64,000 nt of DNA from Spirochaetota bacterium (GTDB lineage Bacteria > Spirochaetota > UBA4802 > UBA5368): assembly GCA_035477215.1 (NCBI GenBank), contig DATIKU010000018.1:62001-126000 (forward strand), given 5' to 3'. Made by a program: the position numbers and the translations under genes. The first letter of the stretch is position 1, and each line of letters starts with the position of its first letter. This document shows positions 1 to 7,356 of this stretch, piece after piece. The notes under the pieces are model-generated. The model did not search any database and was not told the origin of the DNA. It was given only the letters and a program-made list of their open reading frames with translations.

Positions 1-9
1 GATTGAAGG

Positions 10-32
10 TGCCGCCGCATATCACGGCGGCA
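10..32. repeat. GC-rich inverted repeat before the first gene
   Basis: TGCCGCC (10-16) pairs with GGCGGCA (26-32) around a 9-base loop. It could be the end of an upstream transcript or a 5' leader structure for the gene at 58. No T-run follows, so a terminator role is unproven. Confidence 0.3.
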
Positions 33-57
33 AACTACATACGGGGATGCGCGCACA

Positions 58-1527
58 ATGACAATCACGAGATTGACGGCCGTAATCCTTCTTGCAACGG
101 CGTTTTGCGCCGCACGCCTTTCCGCCGACGACCCCGCCGAGCTCACCCGCCGGGGGGTCCAGCTCAGCGGTGAAAAAAAATTCGACGAGGCGGTGAAACA
201 GTTTGACCGGGCCATCGAGATCCAGGATCAGGTCTCCGCGAAGACCCATCACAACAGGGGATGGGTGCGCGAGCTCAAGGGAGATTTCCCCGGCGCCATA
301 AATAATTATGAGGAGGCGATCCGCCGCAATCCAAAACAGCTTCCCTCGTATGAACGGGCCGGATACCTCTATTACAAGACGGCCGATTACGACAAGGCCG
401 TGGCGGCCGGCGAGTATGTCATCAAGGCCGATCCGAACAACACCGAGGTGATCAAGTGGCTTCCCGACGCGTATAAGATGAAACTGTTGAAACAGCAGGA
501 AGACCTCCTGGCCAGACAACGCGAGGAGGAGCGCAAGAGGAAGGAGGAAGAGGAACGCCGCCGCGCGGAGGAGAAGAAGCTGGCCGAGAAAAAGGACGAG
601 GAAAAGAAGCCATCGCGCATTCTGTACGCAACGTGGGATTTCACTTTACGCAGCGCCTATTATTTCGACGGCGGGGACTTTAAGTACGTAACGACGAGCG
701 GTATTCCGGTGTCGCTGCCCAACATGCTCTACGTGAGCGTTATGCCGACGCCCTCGTGGGAGTTTGACCTGCTGGCGGGAACGCCCCACCTCGGGGCCCT
801 CATGCCGGATGTTACCGCCTTTATGGAGCGCTTCCAGGTCCTCTATCATATGGATAAGTGGTACCTTGGCGTGGGCGTCCTGGGCAGTCATTATAAAGAG
901 AATTTCAATTTCGGCAAATCGCTCACGCTTCATGACATCAAGGTGGGCGCGGTCCTTGGATTCAGGGATGAAAAATCCACGACGAAGATTACCGCATATC
1001 CACGCTACCTGCCCCAGGACACCTCGCACTCGAAGGGACGCACGCTCGACGTAGGATTTTTCGAGTTCAGCTACCGCTACGATGTCGACAAGTACCTTGG
1101 GTATTATTCCAGGATATCGGCCGCGGACTACTACTTCTTCGACCACCGGAACAGGGTTTCGAATTATTACGGTGTATACGAGCTTAGCCTTGGGCTCGTC
1201 CTGGGAAAATACGACGAGGCCACGCGCCAGAAATTCCTTACCTTTACCATTGACCTGACCGAGCGTTTCTATCTGCTCGATCTGGCGAACGACGAACCCT
1301 ACCGCTTCGCCAACGGCCAGGGCCTGTTCGGAGCGGATTCGAGGACCTGGTTCAAGGGGGACGCCTTCCCCGGCTATTTCACCAGCGGACACGTCTTTTC
1401 TGTGAAGGCCGAGGAAAAAATAAACCGCTACTTCTTCGTGTACCAGAAGATCGGTTTCGAGCTGACCGGCGGCAAGGGAGACCGAAACGAATTTTTTCTG
1501 CAACTCGGCGGTGGCGCGGTCTATTGA
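58..1527 (+). CDS. TPR protein with charged coiled coil and C-terminal beta-rich domain, probably outer membrane
   Basis: The 489-residue product starts with a signal peptide (about residues 1-23, ending near CAARLSADD). Two to three TPR-like helical pairs follow (about 26-140). A highly charged Glu/Lys/Arg coiled coil spans about 145-185. The rest (about 188-489) is rich in alternating aromatic and polar strands and ends in a hydrophobic/aromatic residue (GGGAVY), as expected of an outer-membrane beta-barrel. The barrel is inferred from composition, not from a recognised family. A TPR plus coiled-coil periplasmic arm joined to a barrel would suit envelope tethering or complex assembly. The gene overlaps the next one by one base, so the two are probably co-transcribed. 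Confidence 0.75.
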   Translation: MTITRLTAVILLATAFCAARLSADDPAELTRRGVQLSGEKKFDEAVKQFDRAIEIQDQVSAKTHHNRGWVRELKGDFPGAINNYEEAIRRNPKQLPSYERAGYLYYKTADYDKAVAAGEYVIKADPNNTEVIKWLPDAYKMKLLKQQEDLLARQREEERKRKEEEERRRAEEKKLAEKKDEEKKPSRILYATWDFTLRSAYYFDGGDFKYVTTSGIPVSLPNMLYVSVMPTPSWEFDLLAGTPHLGALMPDVTAFMERFQVLYHMDKWYLGVGVLGSHYKENFNFGKSLTLHDIKVGAVLGFRDEKSTTKITAYPRYLPQDTSHSKGRTLDVGFFEFSYRYDVDKYLGYYSRISAADYYFFDHRNRVSNYYGVYELSLGLVLGKYDEATRQKFLTFTIDLTERFYLLDLANDEPYRFANGQGLFGADSRTWFKGDAFPGYFTSGHVFSVKAEEKINRYFFVYQKIGFELTGGKGDRNEFFLQLGGGAVY

Positions 1528-2324
1528 TGGATGAACGGACTGCGATCCTCGATTTCGCCCGGGAGATCGCGCTCCAGGCTGGCAAAATCCTTTTAAAAGG
1601 GTTCCGCTCGCCCGGGTTGACCGTGTCGTACAAGGGCGTCTCGAACCCGGTTACCAGCGTCGACCGCGAGTCCGAGGACTTCCTGTACGAAAGAATCCGC
1701 GACCGCTATCCGGACCACGGTGTCGTGGCCGAGGAAGGGCACCGCGCGGACGGAAGCGGGGAGTATCTCTGGTATGTAGACCCGCTCGACGGCACGACGA
1801 ACTTCGCGCACGGCGTCGCCCATTTCTCGGTATCGATCGGCGTGTATTCAAAGCGAGCTAACCGCATGGCCGTCGGTATCGTGTATGATCCGTGCAGGGG
1901 GGAGCTTTTCGGCGCGCTCGCCGGCGGCGGGGCCTTTCTCAACGAAGAGGTCCTTCGTGTCACGGAATCGGACGATCTTTCGCGCTCGCTTGTAGCCACC
2001 GGCTTTCCCTACGATAAAAATATCTCCGATAAAAACAATCTTGTACAGTTCAACCGTGTCCTTCCGCGCGTACAATGCATCAGACGCTTTGGTTCGGCGG
2101 CGCTGGACCTCTGTTACGTGGCCGCGGGGCGCTTCGACGCCTACTGGGAGATGAAGGTGAGCCCCTGGGACATCGCAGCGGGTTGCCTCATCGTGGAGGA
2201 GGCAGGCGGGGTGGTGACCAGGTTTGATGGCGGGCGGTACGATATCAAATTTCCCGAGGTGCTCGCCGCCAACCCGATACTGCATCCGCTTTTTATCGAT
2301 CTTCTTGCGGGGGTATATGATTAA
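1527..2324 (+). CDS. suhB: inositol monophosphatase family protein
   Basis: This 265-residue protein belongs to the Mg2+-dependent inositol-1-monophosphatase/SuhB family, which hydrolyses phosphate esters such as inositol or glycerol phosphates. The metal-binding signatures are present: VAEEG near residue 69, VDPLDGTTNF near 84-93, and the C-terminal SPWDIAAGCLIVEEAGG near 210. Length is normal for the family. The ATG at 1527 overlaps the TGA of the previous gene; a TTG one codon earlier is in frame but less likely. The true substrate cannot be read from sequence; inositol phosphate, fructose-1,6-bisphosphate and PAP phosphatases share the fold. Confidence 0.9.
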   Translation: MDERTAILDFAREIALQAGKILLKGFRSPGLTVSYKGVSNPVTSVDRESEDFLYERIRDRYPDHGVVAEEGHRADGSGEYLWYVDPLDGTTNFAHGVAHFSVSIGVYSKRANRMAVGIVYDPCRGELFGALAGGGAFLNEEVLRVTESDDLSRSLVATGFPYDKNISDKNNLVQFNRVLPRVQCIRRFGSAALDLCYVAAGRFDAYWEMKVSPWDIAAGCLIVEEAGGVVTRFDGGRYDIKFPEVLAANPILHPLFIDLLAGVYD

Positions 2325-2441
2325 ATATACACTTACCTGCCAGCCATGCCGGCAAGTTTGGAACGGTTATACTAACCATTCGTTTTGAAAACATACTCGA
2401 GTATCGAATGTCGGATTAATTTCATACATAACAACCGTCAG

Positions 2442-2472
2442 AAAAAAACCCTGCCGGCCAGGCCTGGACCGG
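2442..2472 (-). terminator. intrinsic terminator of the hgcCAB operon
   Basis: Read on the minus strand, the self-complementary block CCGGTCCAGGCCTGGCCGG (2454-2472) is followed five bases later by seven Ts (plus-strand A-run 2442-2448). It lies about 90 bases after the hgcB stop, a good position to end that transcript. Confidence 0.6.
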
Positions 2473-2560
2473 TTTTCGCTTTACAGGAATAAATGGCGGA
2501 TGCACTGGACCGGCTTCATTGTAACGTTATTCGGTAAACGTGACGGTCGCAATCCGGTCA

Positions 2561-2851
2561 TCAGCAGGATGGGCCGCTCTTACCATCGCATCCGCATACG
2601 GGTTCTCCGCCGGTGAGCATGCCCCCTATGATCGCGGCCGCGCAGCCGACCCCCGAATTCACCTTGATGGCCCCGAAACGGCAGTTCCGATCGCAGGCGC
2701 CGCACTCCATACAGAAATCCGCGTCGGTAATCCCGGCCCGTTTGTCTCTCATGACGAAGACACCGTGGGGGCACACTTCAACGCACCGACCGCAGCCGGT
2801 GCACTTTTCCGCCTCATAAACAAGGCTGGCCACGTTTTTCAGGTATTTCAT
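2561..2851 (-). CDS. hgcB: mercury methylation ferredoxin HgcB
   Basis: This 96-residue protein carries two [4Fe-4S] sets: C17-x2-C20-x2-C23-x3-C27 and C47-x2-C50-x2-C53-x3-C57. The second set reads CMECGAC, the HgcB signature. Family-typical extra cysteines follow: C70 in VNSGVGCA and C-terminal cysteines at 86, 88 and 96. In studied mercury methylators HgcB is the ferredoxin partner that reduces the HgcA corrinoid and is thought to help hand over Hg(II) through these cysteines. The ATG at 2851 overlaps the hgcA TGA (ATGA) and has GGAG six bases upstream; an ATG four codons earlier lacks a well-spaced site. Direct adjacency to hgcA makes the call firm. Confidence 0.95.
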   Translation of the reverse strand: MKYLKNVASLVYEAEKCTGCGRCVEVCPHGVFVMRDKRAGITDADFCMECGACDRNCRFGAIKVNSGVGCAAAIIGGMLTGGEPVCGCDGKSGPSC

Positions 2852-3948
2852 ATAATACTCCATTCCTTAAGCTTGTACACCGCGAGCATGATCACCGACA
2901 CCGACACCGCGCTTATATAGAGAGGTATTGACAGCTTCAGCTCCTTTTTAACTCCGGACATACCGGTATAGGTGGAGGCCCCGGTAAACTGGAGCGCCAG
3001 ATACGAGCTCAGTGCCGGAAAGAAAAGGAAAGTAAAAGCGGTGAGCGCGCCGTTTTGCCATATATCCGTTCCCGCCAGCGCGGTCACGAGAATCACCACA
3101 AGCACACCAGTAATCAGGCCCTTTAGCGCAAAGGACCTGAAGGGAATCAATGGAAGAAGCACCGGCGTGATGAAAGAGCCCGAGAAAACGGACGCGAGCA
3201 GAAGCAGCACAAAAGGAAGCCCGGCCTCGAACGCGTCGCGGAACAGTACGCCTTCCGGCTTTAACCCGAAAATTACGAGGATTCCCAGGGCGATGACCGG
3301 AAACCGTCTCATCGCGGGGTTGATTTCCATGGGAGTGAGAACCAGTCGGTCGCGCCAGGAGAAGCGCACCCTTCTCATTTCGGGCGAGGCTTTGTAGCCG
3401 GCCGCCACGAATGCCGGGACGTCACGGGCCGCCACCGGGCCGAAAATAACATGAAAACCCGTGGACCGCGCAACAACATGGGCCTCCAGCCCCGGCGCTC
3501 CAAGCTGCGGTACTATCACGTTTCGGTGCTCTACCACTTTCTCAAGGCCGTGCAGGTGAATCCGTTTAATAAGCTCTGCAGTACCGAAGCTCCCCTTCCC
3601 CGCCGCACACCAGACATTGATACCCGCCGTGTCCAGAACCAGTATCCAGGCACTCATTCCCTTCAGCTCCCGTCGGAGGATGTCGAAACTCAGCTTGTAA
3701 TTCGCGCTGACGAACACATCCGAATTCCGTCCGGGGTTTCCCTGCGCATACAATCCAGGATCGATACGGTACTCCATGCGAAACGCGCCGATCCTCGAGC
3801 GTATCTGCCCGATATGGTCACGCAAGGTCCACTCGCCTGTAATGGGGATGGCGGCAGGTCTGTCCACGCCGCAAACCGCAACAGGCTTCAGGGCGCTGTT
3901 GGCCGGTGTACAGCAGCTGTTGATGTTTACACTGTTGATTATCTTCAT
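2848..3948 (-). CDS. hgcA: mercury methyltransferase corrinoid protein HgcA
   Basis: The 366-residue protein has the diagnostic cap-helix motif NVWCAAGK at residues 111-118, whose Cys114 is the predicted lower ligand of the cobalamin cobalt in HgcA. The N-terminal ~200 residues form the corrinoid-binding domain related to the acetyl-CoA synthase corrinoid Fe-S protein. Residues ~213-360 hold about five hydrophobic membrane segments, giving the usual HgcA layout. In known methylators HgcA transfers a methyl group to Hg(II) to make methylmercury. I chose the ATG at 3948 because AGGGA lies just upstream; an in-frame GTG at 3999 would add 17 residues without a clear ribosome site. It lies between hgcC (60-base gap) and hgcB (4-base overlap). 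Confidence 0.96.
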   Translation of the reverse strand: MKIINSVNINSCCTPANSALKPVAVCGVDRPAAIPITGEWTLRDHIGQIRSRIGAFRMEYRIDPGLYAQGNPGRNSDVFVSANYKLSFDILRRELKGMSAWILVLDTAGINVWCAAGKGSFGTAELIKRIHLHGLEKVVEHRNVIVPQLGAPGLEAHVVARSTGFHVIFGPVAARDVPAFVAAGYKASPEMRRVRFSWRDRLVLTPMEINPAMRRFPVIALGILVIFGLKPEGVLFRDAFEAGLPFVLLLLASVFSGSFITPVLLPLIPFRSFALKGLITGVLVVILVTALAGTDIWQNGALTAFTFLFFPALSSYLALQFTGASTYTGMSGVKKELKLSIPLYISAVSVSVIMLAVYKLKEWSII

Positions 3949-3962
3949 TTTTGTTCCCTGTA

Positions 3963-3978
3963 TATTCCATATGGAATA
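3963..3978. promoter_or_regulatory. perfect 16-bp palindrome upstream of hgcA
   Basis: TATTCCATATGGAATA is perfectly self-complementary and sits in the 60-base hgcC-hgcA gap, 15 bases before the hgcA ATG. It could be a homodimeric regulator site or an RNA hairpin affecting hgcA translation. No regulator is identified. Confidence 0.45.
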
Positions 3979-4008
3979 GTATCGTAACCACCTGTTCACA
4001 TTAAAATA

Positions 4009-4305
4009 TTATCCTTTTTCCCCCGCGGTATCCCGCCCCAGATCACTCATCATGGGCCCGAGAAAGTCTTTGACCATGCCGGTCAGCTCATTCGCCTTGA
4101 TGAGTGAGATGCAGCATACCTCGCCGTTTTTCTCCCAGCTTATCACCGCCAGCTTGTCGCCGGGTCGTATCCCCGCCCGTTCTCGTATCTCTTTTGGAAG
4201 AACCATCTGTCCTCTCTCGTCCACGCAGAGAAGCGATTCCACCCGACAACACCCGGCGGGCGTCGCGGACCGTGCCCCGCTGATTTTCTCTTTCCCTGCC
4301 GTCAT
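4009..4305 (-). CDS. hgcC: HgcAB-associated AbrB/SpoVT-like protein HgcC
   Basis: The 98-residue protein contains a swapped-hairpin AbrB/MazE/SpoVT fold: VDERGQMVLPKEIRERAGIRPG (within about 28-49), followed by DKLAVIS. It is unusually cysteine-rich for such a domain (C19-C20, C27, C64-C65), and its tail has MVKDFLGPMM. This matches my recollection of the small HgcAB-associated protein encoded beside hgcAB in many methylators. AbrB folds normally bind DNA, so a regulatory role, perhaps metal or redox responsive through the Cys pairs, is possible but inferred. The ATG at 4305 has a GGAGG ribosome site; an upstream TTG (4392) overlaps the promoter -35 and is rejected. It is first in the hgcC-hgcA-hgcB operon. 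Confidence 0.85.
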   Translation of the reverse strand: MTAGKEKISGARSATPAGCCRVESLLCVDERGQMVLPKEIRERAGIRPGDKLAVISWEKNGEVCCISLIKANELTGMVKDFLGPMMSDLGRDTAGEKG

Positions 4306-4325
4306 ACCCGCCTCCGAGGTGTTTT

Positions 4326-4351
4326 GAATATCATGAAATATCAGTATATTC
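4326..4351. promoter_or_regulatory. candidate operator in the hgcC leader
   Basis: An inverted repeat GAATAT-N14-ATATTC lies just after the predicted transcription start of the hgc operon and before the hgcC ribosome site. A protein bound here would block transcription. It shares the GAATA/TATTC five-mers with the palindrome at 3963-3978, in the opposite arrangement. Confidence 0.35.
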
Positions 4352-4363
4352 AGAATAATCAGA

Positions 4364-4392
4364 TGTATACGCGGGTCTGTTAATTCTGTCAA
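4364..4392 (-). promoter_or_regulatory. sigma70-type promoter of the hgcCAB operon
   Basis: On the minus strand TTGACA (plus 4387-4392) is separated by exactly 17 bases from TATACA (plus 4364-4369). The predicted start is near 4357, giving a leader of about 50 bases before hgcC. Confidence 0.65.
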
Positions 4393-4547
4393 TCTTTTTT
4401 TTACGTAGGCGGGAGGTCTGGCGAGGCTGGGACCGGGATTTTGTCATTGCAATGGATAATAAAAATAATACTTATTGACAACACTTCTACGTATGCGAGG
4501 GGTACTGACAAATCAGGGTTGAATTACGATTTATTTCCTTTGATTGA

Positions 4548-4775
4548 ATAATACCGATTCGACTAATCCGGTATCCAAAATTCAATGAGAGTGGCGCCGT
4601 CGAGGTTCTCCATGACCGACACGTGATGAGGCTGTTCTCCATATCCGTCTGGCTGGAGCTGATGGCGGCAGCCGGGTTTACACCGATGGCCGTTTCCTTC
4701 GAGCACGGTTCGTACACCAACACCGGGCACGAAGTGTTTCGCGGACTGATACTCGCTTCTGGCAAGGGAACATGA
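4548..4775 (+). pseudogene. C-terminal remnant of a SAM-dependent methyltransferase
   Basis: An open frame between a TGA at 4545 and a TGA at 4773 translates to a typical methyltransferase tail, including AVEVLHDRHVMRLFS, LELMAAAGFTPMAV and HEVFRGLILASGK. It lacks a start region and the whole SAM-binding domain (no GxGxG). The stop lies one base before the ATG of the intact methyltransferase at 4777. I read it as the surviving 3' end of a neighbouring methyltransferase gene lost by deletion. The family call rests on the C-terminal pattern only. The AT-rich stretch upstream (4393-4547) shows only the hgc promoter region. Confidence 0.5.
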
Positions 4776-4776
4776 C

Positions 4777-5544
4777 ATGAGCGGGCCAACGCCACGATTT
4801 TGGGAGATATTCTTCGAGCTCTATGAGGGTTTGCCACGACAAGGCCCAGGCAACCGCAAGCACGCAGAGAAAGCTTTTAAACTTTGCCGCGACCTGCCTC
4901 CCGTACCCTCGGTGCTCGACCTTGGCTGCGGCGTCGGTGGACAGACAATCCACCTCGCTGAGCTCACACAAGGCAGTATCGTTGCCATCGACAGCCACGC
5001 CCCATGCATTGAGCGGCTGCGCGCGACTGTGGCCAAACGAGGACTCGCCGAGCGCGTCCGGCCCGTGATCGGCGACATGGCGAACCCGGAGTTTCCGCCT
5101 GGAAGCTTCGACCTTATCTGGTCCGAAGGAGCGCTTTACAACATCGGCATTGAGAACGCTCTGCGAGTTTGTTGCAGGCTGCTGCGTCCCGGCGGTTATA
5201 TAGCTTTCACCGAAGCTGTGTGGCGCAAAGAGAACCCGCCGCCCGAGGTCAAGGCGAGCTTTGACCTGGACTACCCGACAATGGGTAGGGTTTCTGATGT
5301 TATTGCGACAATCGAGAGAATCGGAAGTTCGCTCATCGATCACTTTACCATTCAAGACGAGGCTTGGTGGGACGACTTCTACACGCCGATGGAACGACGC
5401 ATAGAGGATCTGCGCGTAAAGTACGCCGGTGATACCGAGTCTCTCGGCGTCCTTGACCATCTGGCACAGGAGCCCGAGATGCACCGGCGATATTCGGACT
5501 ACTATGCTTACGAGTTTTTCGTGGTGCGAAGTAATAAATTTTAA
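4777..5544 (+). CDS. class I SAM-dependent methyltransferase
   Basis: The 255-residue protein has the Rossmann methyltransferase signature: motif I VLDLGCGVGGQTIHLAEL near residues 46-63, an acidic residue closing strand 2 (IVAIDSHAP), and motif IV FDLIWSEGALYNIG near 111-124. The fold is that of Methyltransf_11/25 small-molecule methyltransferases; the substrate is not evident. It starts directly after a methyltransferase remnant (4548-4775) and converges with the gene at 5611. Proximity to hgcA is notable, but no family evidence links it to mercury chemistry. Confidence 0.85.
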   Translation: MSGPTPRFWEIFFELYEGLPRQGPGNRKHAEKAFKLCRDLPPVPSVLDLGCGVGGQTIHLAELTQGSIVAIDSHAPCIERLRATVAKRGLAERVRPVIGDMANPEFPPGSFDLIWSEGALYNIGIENALRVCCRLLRPGGYIAFTEAVWRKENPPPEVKASFDLDYPTMGRVSDVIATIERIGSSLIDHFTIQDEAWWDDFYTPMERRIEDLRVKYAGDTESLGVLDHLAQEPEMHRRYSDYYAYEFFVVRSNKF

Positions 5545-5610
5545 ATCCCCCTTGTTCCTGTGCTTTTTCGCGGGGGGAGGCTGCTTTTCTCGGGAGGGAG
5601 ATGCCGGTAA

Positions 5611-7356
5611 TTAGTGCATGGTTTCGGGGTCGAGGCCTCTTGTTGTTTTGAGCCATCGTTGGTCAAGGGGGCCCTTTCTCCGGTTGGTGTCGATGTAGGC
5701 GTCGCAGTAATGAATTTCGCAGCCGGGGCGGGACTTCCTGAACTTCTGAATCACACCCTCTTGAATGGAGGAGTCAAGGTATATTTTTTTCAGGGACTTT
5801 GGGAGCGGGGCGAGATCCTCAACCGGAGTATGCCTGATGTTCAATACCTCCAGACCGGGCAGGCCCTTCAACGGGGCGAGGTCCTTCACCAGAGTGCGGC
5901 GCAGGTTGAGGTCCTTCATTTTTTCCAACCGCGAGAGGGGGCCTATCTCTTCCAGCGGGTTGTTCGAGAGGTCGAGGGACTCGATCGCGCCGAGCATGCC
6001 CAGGGGAGCGACATCCGTGATGAGGTGGGTGTTGAAATTCAAAAAACGGCTGTCCGTGGGAAGCCAGTAGATATTGATGAACGGCACATAGTCGCGGGAT
6101 ACCCGGAGTGGCGCCATGGCCGGATCGCTCCCCGTCACGGCACCGTCCGCCGCCTGGCCCGGCGGCGCGGCCGAATCGACGCCCCGTGCGATGATGAACC
6201 TGAAATCAGTGAAATTCTTCCGCGTATAAACCAGGGTCTTTTTATCGAACCATGAGTCGTCCATGATCACGATCGTCTTGGTTTCCATTGAATGAATATC
6301 CACCGGCGCGACGTAGTGCCATCTGAAGCCCTCGATCAGCCCCACCTGGGGGACATACCCCCGTTCCACCATCGACCGTGCTTTATAGACATCCGGTTCG
6401 ATGAGGATACGGAATTCTGCGCCGGACATGCCGGTCAACTTGGCCCAGTTGGTTGCGCGAAGCCCCATGGCGATATGGAGGATGTTTTCCATGGTGGACG
6501 CGGGATCGGATGACGCTTTTCCCCTGATGAGCGGAATGAGCCTCCGAGGGATGATGTAGTCCCGCTCGGTGGCGGCCCTGCGGTATCTGCCCATCAGCCG
6601 GTCATCGAAAATGCTTGTATACCGGTTCTCGATTTCCTCTCGGGTGTAATCGGGCACGATCAGGCCGATTGATTTATACACATGGCACATGGATGAAAAA
6701 AAACATTCAAAGCCGCGGACCTGGCTGGTGCGATCCACCATGTGAGGCTCGGAAGGCGCGGCCAGGACCTGGCGTATGCGCTGGTATCTGAACTGACCGC
6801 CGCCTCGTATGTTGGCGGCCCGGTGGTTGCCGCCGGAGAATCGATCATAATAGGCCCGCACGTTTTCATCGAGGAACTCCTCAAGTGTCCCGGCTTTTCG
6901 AATGTTACCGTAAGAACGGAAGCCGCCGTTTCGAGAGGCACCGTCCAGGAGCCGGGAAAAATCGGCATGATCGCTCAACCAGACGGCGCCGCCGTCGCGG
7001 GAGTAGCGGAGTTCGATGCGGCCGTCCTTCGTGCCGCGGATCGCGCTGCCGTCGGGAAAGGTGATGGAAATCGTGTCCGCGCTTCCCGCGGCCAGCTTCT
7101 TGAGCAGTATCTCGGCCCTTGAATGAGAGCCGAAAAGAGCCTTCATGGCGGCCGGGGAGCCCCTCTCGTCCTTCAGGTCCGCGTGATAATCCTCCGGCCC
7201 CGTGAAAGAGGGCTCGAGGTCGAAAATGATCATACGCGTGAGAAGAAGCATGGCGCAGAGAAGAACGAGCGCAACGATTATGGCGCGCGCTCTGTTCGCG
7301 ATGCGTGCATGCCGGCGGAACATGGCGGTCGCGTCATATCGGCCGGGCGGCGGCAT
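5611..7356 (-). CDS. membrane-anchored protein with C-terminal leucine-rich repeats
   Basis: This 581-residue protein has one N-terminal membrane segment (about residues 25-45, ALVLLCAMLLLTRMIIF). A long unassigned region (about 50-430) follows, then three to four leucine-rich repeats near 445-540 of the type LESLDLSNNPLEEIGPLSRL. The N-terminal anchor with a large exported part suggests an inner-membrane protein facing the periplasm. Its start abuts the stop of the upstream C39-like gene (TAG then ATG), so the two are translationally coupled and probably work together. The middle part may be an enzyme or transglutaminase/peptidase-like domain, but I see no catalytic motif I trust. Confidence 0.7.
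   Translation of the reverse strand: MPPPGRYDATAMFRRHARIANRARAIIVALVLLCAMLLLTRMIIFDLEPSFTGPEDYHADLKDERGSPAAMKALFGSHSRAEILLKKLAAGSADTISITFPDGSAIRGTKDGRIELRYSRDGGAVWLSDHADFSRLLDGASRNGGFRSYGNIRKAGTLEEFLDENVRAYYDRFSGGNHRAANIRGGGQFRYQRIRQVLAAPSEPHMVDRTSQVRGFECFFSSMCHVYKSIGLIVPDYTREEIENRYTSIFDDRLMGRYRRAATERDYIIPRRLIPLIRGKASSDPASTMENILHIAMGLRATNWAKLTGMSGAEFRILIEPDVYKARSMVERGYVPQVGLIEGFRWHYVAPVDIHSMETKTIVIMDDSWFDKKTLVYTRKNFTDFRFIIARGVDSAAPPGQAADGAVTGSDPAMAPLRVSRDYVPFINIYWLPTDSRFLNFNTHLITDVAPLGMLGAIESLDLSNNPLEEIGPLSRLEKMKDLNLRRTLVKDLAPLKGLPGLEVLNIRHTPVEDLAPLPKSLKKIYLDSSIQEGVIQKFRKSRPGCEIHYCDAYIDTNRRKGPLDQRWLKTTRGLDPETMH

Noticed and set aside
646-1503. Long minus-strand frame opposite the TPR/barrel gene
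   Set aside because: It is an antisense shadow of a GC-rich gene with no family match and no ribosome site.
4306-4392. Upstream extension of hgcC from a TTG at 4392
   Set aside because: It overlaps the -35 of a consensus-like promoter and lacks a ribosome site; the ATG at 4305 has GGAGG.
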